Shown here piece after piece: positions 9,146 to 14,404 of a stretch of 14,404 bases of DNA; within the stretch, counting starts at the first letter, position 1, and each line of letters opens with the position of its first letter. The stretch lies in assembly GCA_019633425.1 (NCBI GenBank), contig WSUB01000386.1, positions 1 through 14,404 of the forward strand, read 5' to 3'. A model generated the notes under the pieces. The model ran no database searches, had not been told where the DNA came from, and saw only the letters and a list, made by a program, of their open reading frames with translations. The position numbers and the translations under genes were made by a program. The DNA is from Tulasnella sp. 424 (taxonomy: Eukaryota > Basidiomycota > Agaricomycetes > Cantharellales > Tulasnellaceae).

Positions 9146-9195
9146 GGCCTCGAAGGGGCTCAATGACTGTTCCCACACTTCCTTCGCCTCGAGGC
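9146..9195. promoter_or_regulatory. Inverted repeat GGCCTCGA / TCGAGGC upstream of kinase copy B
   Basis: The arms at 9146-9153 and 9189-9195 match those of copy A, but the spacer is 35 rather than 26 bases. The pair sits about 55 bases upstream of the TATA-like box. Retention in both promoters supports a regulatory site. Confidence 0.45.
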
Positions 9196-9249
9196 ACATG
9201 GCAGTGCACAAAGGAGAGCGGTTCGCGAATGCCTCTGGGCCTCCCGTGT

Positions 9250-9255
9250 TATAAA
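9250..9255 (+). promoter_or_regulatory. TATA box of kinase copy B
   Basis: TATAAA in the context GTTATAAAGAC, identical to copy A, 128 bases before the ATG at 9378. Confidence 0.6.
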
Positions 9256-9377
9256 GACGGCCAGATTCACCCCTCCGTCCCTCATTTCACCTCCTTTCGC
9301 TTCTTTCCCCTCGGCGAAGCTCCTACCTGACCTTCGACTCATCTAATCTCCAATCCCTCTTACGCTAGACCCATCCG

Positions 9378-11747
9378 ATGCGAGTGGACCAAAACGACGA
9401 CGCCGACCGTCGTAGTTCGCAAGGGTCCGATCCTGGCGGTTCTGGCAGCACGCCCCAGCTAAGCAGCAGATTGGTACGTCCCACCCGAATCACTAAGGGT
9501 CGCTATAAGCGCTCACCGAATCCCGTTTCTATTTAGAGGGATAAACTCCAGAAACTTGTGGAATGGCGAATCGACTCGTCCTCGATCCAACTCTCGAAAG
9601 ACGGCCGAGAGTTTCGTGGAGGATTTGCGACGGTTTCACAAGCGTTTTTGGTTTCTACTTCCGCCGAGAAAGGTAGAGCGGACCATTCAGCTCAAGCCGG
9701 AGGCGAGAACGAGTCTGATAGTGAAACGTCCAAGCGAAAGGTCTGTTCCAATCAGACTCACTTGGTTCCCAACACCAAGCCTTTGACCGAGCTGGCTTCC
9801 ATAAGCTAGGCCATAGCGGTAAAAAAACTGAAGATCGAGAATGGAAAGGATAAAGAGCGAGTATTGAAGGTGAGAATAAGTTATCCCATCACGTCGAGCT
9901 CTCTCACACCGTTAAGTCGTATCAGTTGGCACTCAGGGAAGCGGGATTCTTAATTCAAATTTCAGACGAGAACATCATCGAGCTTGAAGGATTTGTTGAA
10001 GATCTGGCCGAGGATAGGGTCTGGCTGGTCTTTCCCTGGGCGGACAACGGAAATTTGAAGGATTTTGTGGCCTCAGCGGACTGGGAAATACCGGAAAGAA
10101 TATGGCTGGTAAGATCTAAAGACGTTGTACTTCATGGCGACCTCTGAGAGGCCGTATGACAGATAGACGACGTGGCGAGAGGAGTGGAATACCTTCATAA
10201 GCAGAATCCGCCGATCTACCACGGCGACCTCAAGTCGGTGGGTCCGGATATTGCTGCGATATGACACTTGACAAGCTTAAACCCTACGCTGCGTAGGCCA
10301 ACGTGTTGGTGAACTCAAAGTATCGCGCCATCGTCACGGACTTCGGTTCCGCGCGTCGTCTCACGAAAAAGGATCCTCCTGTGCAACTCGAGAAAAGCAA
10401 AAAAGGAGCGCAGCCAGCGCTGTTGCTCGAGACGGAATTTTGTGAAGCCACCAATACCCTGACACTGAAGGGCAACCAATTTACACTTCGCTGGGCTGCT
10501 CCGGAGCTACTGATGGAAGATGAACCTGGTATGGAACCTGGCCTATGGAGCGATATCTGGGCATTAGGCTGGATATTTTACGAGGTATACCAAAATCTGG
10601 ATATTGTTCTCGACAGAAGCTTACAATCAGTGCTGAAATAGGTTCTAACGAATTCAATTCCGTTTCAAGATGTCCAAAAGGACTCCGCCGTTTTCATACA
10701 TGTCATTCAAGGAAAGCTCCCATCCGTTGCTGACCACGCCAGCATAGTGTTGATCCGGGCACTTTACTCGCTCATGATCACGTGTTGGAGCATCGATCCC
10801 AGCAAGCGGCCGATGGCTGAGGATTGTCGAAAGTCAATGAATTGGATGGCGAGTGATACTGGTTTTTGGGTGATTTGAATGCAATTTGACCTGTCGCCAT
10901 ATAGCCCATGATTAGGCCGGATCGGCAACGGGCCGCGAATACGTCGGCCTCGCGAACTCGCTCTCCCGAACTTCTTATCAGTTTGGGAGGGATGCATATT
11001 GTTCAGAATGACTATATCAATGCGTCAAAAGTTTTCACCGAAGCCTTGGGCCACTGCACGGAGACTGCCAACCATGCAGGAAAAGGCGATGCTCTTTTTG
11101 GTCTCGCTGAAGTGAATCGGGGTCAAGGCAATTGCAGCAAGGCCGCAAAGCTCTACTCCGAGGTCGTTCAAATCCGCACCGACATCGGGGACAGCCAAGG
11201 AAGCGCCCAGGCTCTGTGGGGTCTCGCTGTGGCGCATCAGCTTCAAAACAAGTACAGTGAAGCCGTTACGGTCTTCTCCAAGGTCATTCAAATCGGCACT
11301 AAGATCGGCGACAGACAACGAGAAGCCGCCGGCTTGTGTGGTCTTGCTGATGTGCATCTAGCCCAAAACGAGGACGACAAAGCCGCTCTGCTCTACTCCG
11401 AAGCGGTCCAAATCTGGACCGACATCGGCTACAGACAAGGTAGCGCCGACGCTCTCTGGGGTCTCGCTGAGGTGCATCGGCTTCAAAAGCAGTACAGTCC
11501 GGCCTTTGAGCTCTTCTCCGAAGCCCTGCAAATTTCTACCAACGTTGGCAACAGATACAGAAAGGCCTGGGCCTTGGTGGGCCTTGCCGACATCCATCGC
11601 GATCAGGATCAGTACGAAGATGTAATACGCCTTTACGAACAAGCTGCTGGAATTTTGGAAGAAATCGGAAATACTGGAGATGCAGAAGACGCATCAAACC
11701 GCGCCGCTGAAGCCCGTCGAAACCTCAAACCGACGGAGGCGGAATGA
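9378..11747 (+). CDS. Ser/Thr protein kinase-TPR fusion protein, copy B (8 exons, 651 aa)
   Basis: Predicted exons: 9378-9473, 9537-9740, 9810-9869, 9926-10108, 10163-10237, 10297-10584, 10642-10848, 10905-11747. All are phase 0 with no internal stop, and junctions match copy A. The kinase motifs are FRGGFATV, AIAVKKLKI, LREAGFL, LVFPWAD, DDVARGVEYLH, HGDLKSANVLV, TDFGSA, WAAPELL, SDIWALGW and CWSIDPSKRP, so catalytic residues are kept and the loop is non-RD (HGD). Copy B retains the family-typical DDVARGVEYLH where copy A has AGVAGGVKYLH. The N-lobe linker between the glycine loop and beta-3 is different in sequence and shorter than in A. After APE there is a four-residue duplication (EPGM before EPGL). 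Six TPR units follow and the protein ends in KPTEAE. No signal or membrane segment is visible. The role is presumably phosphorylation of partners recruited through the TPRs; the partner is unknown. The start was chosen from the TATA spacing and the match to the exon 1 leader of copy A. Confidence 0.9.
10849..10904 (+). other. GC-AG intron joining kinase and TPR parts, copy B
   Basis: ATG at 10846-10848 is followed by GCGAGT; the acceptor is CATATAG at 10904. Length (56 nt), donor and phase equal those of copy A. Retention gives nine codons and TGA at 10876-10878. The downstream exon opens CCC ATG, so a separate TPR product could start there. Confidence 0.75.
10971..11690 (+). repeat. Six tandem 40-codon TPR units in copy B
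   Basis: Same 120-base period and framework as copy A (for example ADALWGLAEVHRLQKQYS, LYSEAVQIWTDIG), but one unit fewer. First and last units align with the first and last of copy A, so the missing or extra unit is internal. The C-terminal cap has the same layout as in A. Confidence 0.88.
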
Positions 11748-12063
11748 TGTTTCGCCCGAGACATTTCGATATCGAGCGAGATTCGGTTCTTGATACCGAC
11801 TGAATTTCGTGTTATGCATGCTTCTGTACAATACTGTGAGTTATGTATTCCGTTGACCGAGATTCTGGTACTCCGTCTCGCTTGTATGTATCTAGTTCAT
11901 GCGACGCATTCTCATCAATTAATTAGTAACCTCCTGTCGTCTGAAAGTCCTGTATCATGCCCTTATCCCATCGTTGTCCTCTCGTCTCAATGAGTCCAGG
12001 TCGGATAGAACCGCTACAGAGCAAGGTCTCTTGGAGTACGAAGCGTCATGTACATTGGAGTCT
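11748..12063. other. 3' spacer of kinase copy B
   Basis: Collinear with 4174-4491. It contains the same post-stop sequence (TGATGTTTCG) and later GTCCAGGTCGGATAGA. No gene is seen; likely 3' untranslated sequence of the kinase gene. Confidence 0.55.
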
Positions 12064-12068
12064 GCAGG
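12064..12068. other. Empty target site (GCAGG) for the solo LTR of unit A
   Basis: A single GCAGG followed by CTTGTCGACTACC, matching the right flank of the LTR in unit A (GCAGGCCCGTCGACTACC). It shows the pre-insertion state. Confidence 0.8.
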
Positions 12069-12600
12069 CTTGTCGACTACCGTGCCTTGGGAGTCGAAGT
12101 TGAGCTGAACTCGAAACATTTGGAAGATCGTCACCGTAGGCACTATCCCACCGGAATGCGACCGTGGTTTTCGATATTGCTTCATTCATTGCGGCGCTGT
12201 GTGTCACTGCAGAAAGCCCGCTGGGGCGTGTGGACATAGATCTCGTCGACGACCAAAACGGCACGCTTTCCTCCGGATTACGGTTCAAGGACATTGCACG
12301 ACCGCTCAAATCGACATTACATATGTAAATATTATCATGCGTGAACATCAAGCAGGTAGAAAAAAAAGATAAGAGCCAAGCAAGCTGAAGTAGTAGTAGA
12401 GCTCTGAGGGAAAAGGGACATGCAGGTAACATATGCGGATGGCCAACAAGCGCAGGCTTGAGAGAGAGAGAGAGAAAACGAAGAATGACAACAAGAGAAG
12501 AAAGAAAAGGAGCGAAAACGGAGTCTATTGTCTATTGGATAAGATGAAATGGCGAGGAACGCGTATAGTAGATAGAGAAAATACCCTCGGGGATCAGGGG
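12069..12600. other. Conserved non-coding block between convergent genes, unit B
   Basis: Counterpart of 4758-5280, with long near-identical pieces and the same purine-rich tract (about 12459-12515) on the plus strand. A long minus-strand open frame (12432-12046) is not kept in unit A because of indels, so it is not called a gene. Likely 3' untranslated or terminator DNA of the converging genes. Confidence 0.5.
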
Positions 12601-12613
12601 CGGTTTGGATACC

Positions 12614-14404
12614 TTAGAAGATTATACGGCTTTCGCGGCTCACGTCACTATTCAAAGCCACCATTCAATCAGTCAGTGAATGCTCTTAGGGGTCCTAAAT
12701 CGCACTCACCGTCCGAACAGCTTAACCTTCGACCAATCGCTCAGCACCAACGTTCTGTTCCTCAACGAGAACAGCGACGAAACGTATGCACTCCTCCAAA
12801 AGAGGAAAATTGCGACACCGCCGGAGGCGAACTAAACACGCACACGAACCAATTAGGGTCAACCACCCGACCATATAGATCGCGCGCAAAGTATTCACGT
12901 TTCCGTAAATGAAAGGTAATTCGGCGATAGCCTTATCCGAGCCAATGTACGCCAAGCTACCCTGATGGCTGTAGTGGATGGGACGGATTTTGCTAGCCTT
13001 GTTGAGTTGCTTGACGATAGATTCGATTTCCTCGGCGCTGTTCTATTCATCAAACACTCTTAGTACGACGTCCGGTTTTCCATCGTAAAAATAACGTGGA
13101 CGACGCACCCAGGGTTTACCCTCCGGACCCTCTGGCAACCCGCTCCTCCCTCCGCGCAATTCCGCAAGCTGCTTCTCGAGCGCTTCCTTCTTGGCGAGTT
13201 GAACGAGAAGACGAGCGAGGTATCGTCCCTCTTGAGTCGCCACTTGAGCTGTTGGTGCGTGCGAGGTGGCAGTGCACTGCCGAAAAGCCACCGTCGCGTT
13301 AGCTTCAGAATTCGTGTTCCGGTTTCTCGAGGTTCCACTCACGTCTCCGATCGCGTAAACGTCGTTGACGCCCAACAACCTCAAATAATCACCCACCAAC
13401 AACCCCCTCCTGTTTGTCTGGTGCTGCTGCAACTGCGCCATCAAATCCCTCCCAACGGCCTACTAACGTTCCCCGCGGCTCACACCAACAGTCCAGACGG
13501 GATCTCCTCAATCTAGCCTTTATCGTTCTCGAAGACAACGGTGTTCTCTTCGACCTCCTTGAACACGGCCTTGGTGAGGACCTCGATCTTCAGCTCCTCC
13601 AGCATCGTTTCGGTGTACTTGATCAATTCACGGCCGAACACGGGTAGGGCGTTTGGTGATGCTTCGACGAGGGTGACTTGGAGCTGTCAGCGAGTAACAT
13701 GAACGCAGTTCGTCCTTGATCAAGTCGTAGAGTTCGCCGGAGAATTCGACGCCTGTGAGACAGCCGCCGACGGCGACTGGCGTACAAGACGTTAGTTAGA
13801 CACATCAGGGCTTTCAAGTTTGTTTCGGCGCGCCTGACTTATTCATGGCATCAAGCGATCGACTTCTTCCTCGCTTTGGTCGAGGGATGCCGGGGGCCCG
13901 ATGAAGTCCATGACGCGCACGAAGCTCCTCCACGTCGGGAAGTTACTTCTAGAAGCATGGGATGCTAGATACAAAGAATAGCCACAGGCAAAGAGGATGA
14001 TGTCATAATCAGCTACCGGGATTCGCAATCCTTCAAATCGTCTCGCTGCCCTCACCTCCCTGACACCGCGAACACCAAACCTCTTGGTCTTGGCGTCCAC
14101 AACCTGGACTAAGACAAAGTACGAAGTCGTGGGGTTGGCGACTTCTCCTTGATGTCTGACAGGTCCACGGTGTGACTTGCTTGTTATGAGGGTCGACTTT
14201 GGGGGCTTCGGCTTCATAGGTGGAACGTCCCTCGAGAGTTCCAACTGCGAGCGATGGAAGGAACGGCGTGAACAGGAAGTAGTTCTGGGGCTTGACGAGG
14301 ACCGAAAATGCGTGCAGTGAGACCCCTTTGCGAAATTGAATGCGAATTAGAGAAATTGTAGATTGGACCGAGCAAATAAACCGACCGGAGAGAGGAACAA
14401 CTTG
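12614..14404 (-). pseudogene. NDE1: Alternative (type II) NADH:ubiquinone oxidoreductase pseudogene, copy B, 5' end beyond the window
   Basis: Minus-strand exons by homology: [12 protein letters not shown] and [14 protein letters not shown] (about 14305-14165), VRGVRE ending near 14058, LPDVEELRAR (about 13955-13843), 13776-13343 (TGVEFSGELYDLIKDEL, LLVGDYLRLLGV), 13276-12899 (TSHAPTAQVATQEGRYLARL, IHYSHQGSLAYIGSDKAIA), 12831-12710 (SGGVAIFLFWRSAYVSSLFS) and 12647-12614 (DVSRESRIIF then stop). The C-terminal exons are cleaner than in copy A. Damage: loss of about 20 codons before YEAEA; a frameshift after KQVT; TAG 13949-13951 and TAA 13943-13945; a splice donor changed from GT to AT (13841-13842); GGGPTG changed to GGCLTG; a frameshift after ELRSCYS; TAG 13513-13515; Trp to TGA 13480-13482; TAG 13043-13045. 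It cannot make the mitochondrial enzyme. Confidence 0.9.

Larger units (their letters stand above)
8060..14404. repeat. Tandem array unit B (kinase-TPR plus NADH dehydrogenase)
   Basis: Second full unit, cut by the right window edge inside its dehydrogenase pseudogene. It lacks the LTR and one TPR unit, and has extra DNA upstream of the kinase at about 8460-8580 and 8985-9085. Coding exons of the kinase are the best conserved parts between units; spacers and dehydrogenase exons are much more diverged. Confidence 0.8.

Noticed and set aside
12046..12432. 128-codon minus-strand open frame in the unit B spacer
   Set aside because: The equivalent frame in unit A is broken by single-base indels despite good DNA similarity, so it shows no coding constraint.

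Overview
The window reads as fungal nuclear DNA, most likely from a basidiomycete of the Agaricomycetes. The evidence is very short introns (52-76 nt, GT-AG or GC-AG), a non-RD Ser/Thr kinase fused to 40-residue TPR units, and an alternative (type II) NADH dehydrogenase whose C-terminus looks basidiomycete-like. The lineage call rests on gene style and recall, not on a marker gene.

Layout: the window holds slightly more than two units of an old, diverged tandem array with a period of about 7.3-7.7 kb. Each unit has one kinase-TPR gene on the plus strand and one NADH dehydrogenase-like gene on the minus strand, arranged convergently. In order: (i) bases 1 to about 285, the remnant of an NADH dehydrogenase copy from a preceding unit; (ii) about 1.4 kb of non-coding DNA that includes the promoter of kinase copy A; (iii) kinase-TPR copy A, 1688-4173, eight exons, 692 aa predicted; (iv) a 3' spacer with a 256-bp solo LTR (4497-4752, 5-bp target-site duplication) and a conserved non-coding block; (v) NADH dehydrogenase pseudogene A, about 5290-7410; (vi) non-coding DNA and the promoter of copy B; (vii) kinase-TPR copy B, 9378-11747, eight exons, 651 aa; (viii) a 3' spacer without the LTR; (ix) NADH dehydrogenase pseudogene B, 12614 to past the right edge.

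The two gene types have had opposite fates. Both kinase-TPR copies splice into fully open frames with all eight exon junctions in the same phase and the main catalytic residues present. All three NADH dehydrogenase copies carry stops, frameshifts or damaged splice sites. The kinase-TPR genes are therefore probably the functional part of the array, and the dehydrogenase copies passengers.

Most notable: the intron joining the kinase to the TPR module has a GC donor in both copies. Retaining it would end the protein after nine extra codons at the same place in both, and the TPR exon then opens with its own ATG. The TPR arrays differ by exactly one 40-residue unit. Together with a variable acidic or charged linker inside the kinase N-lobe, this suggests a rapidly diversifying receptor-like or signalling family, though that role is inference. 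No RNA genes, CRISPR arrays or prokaryotic signals were seen.
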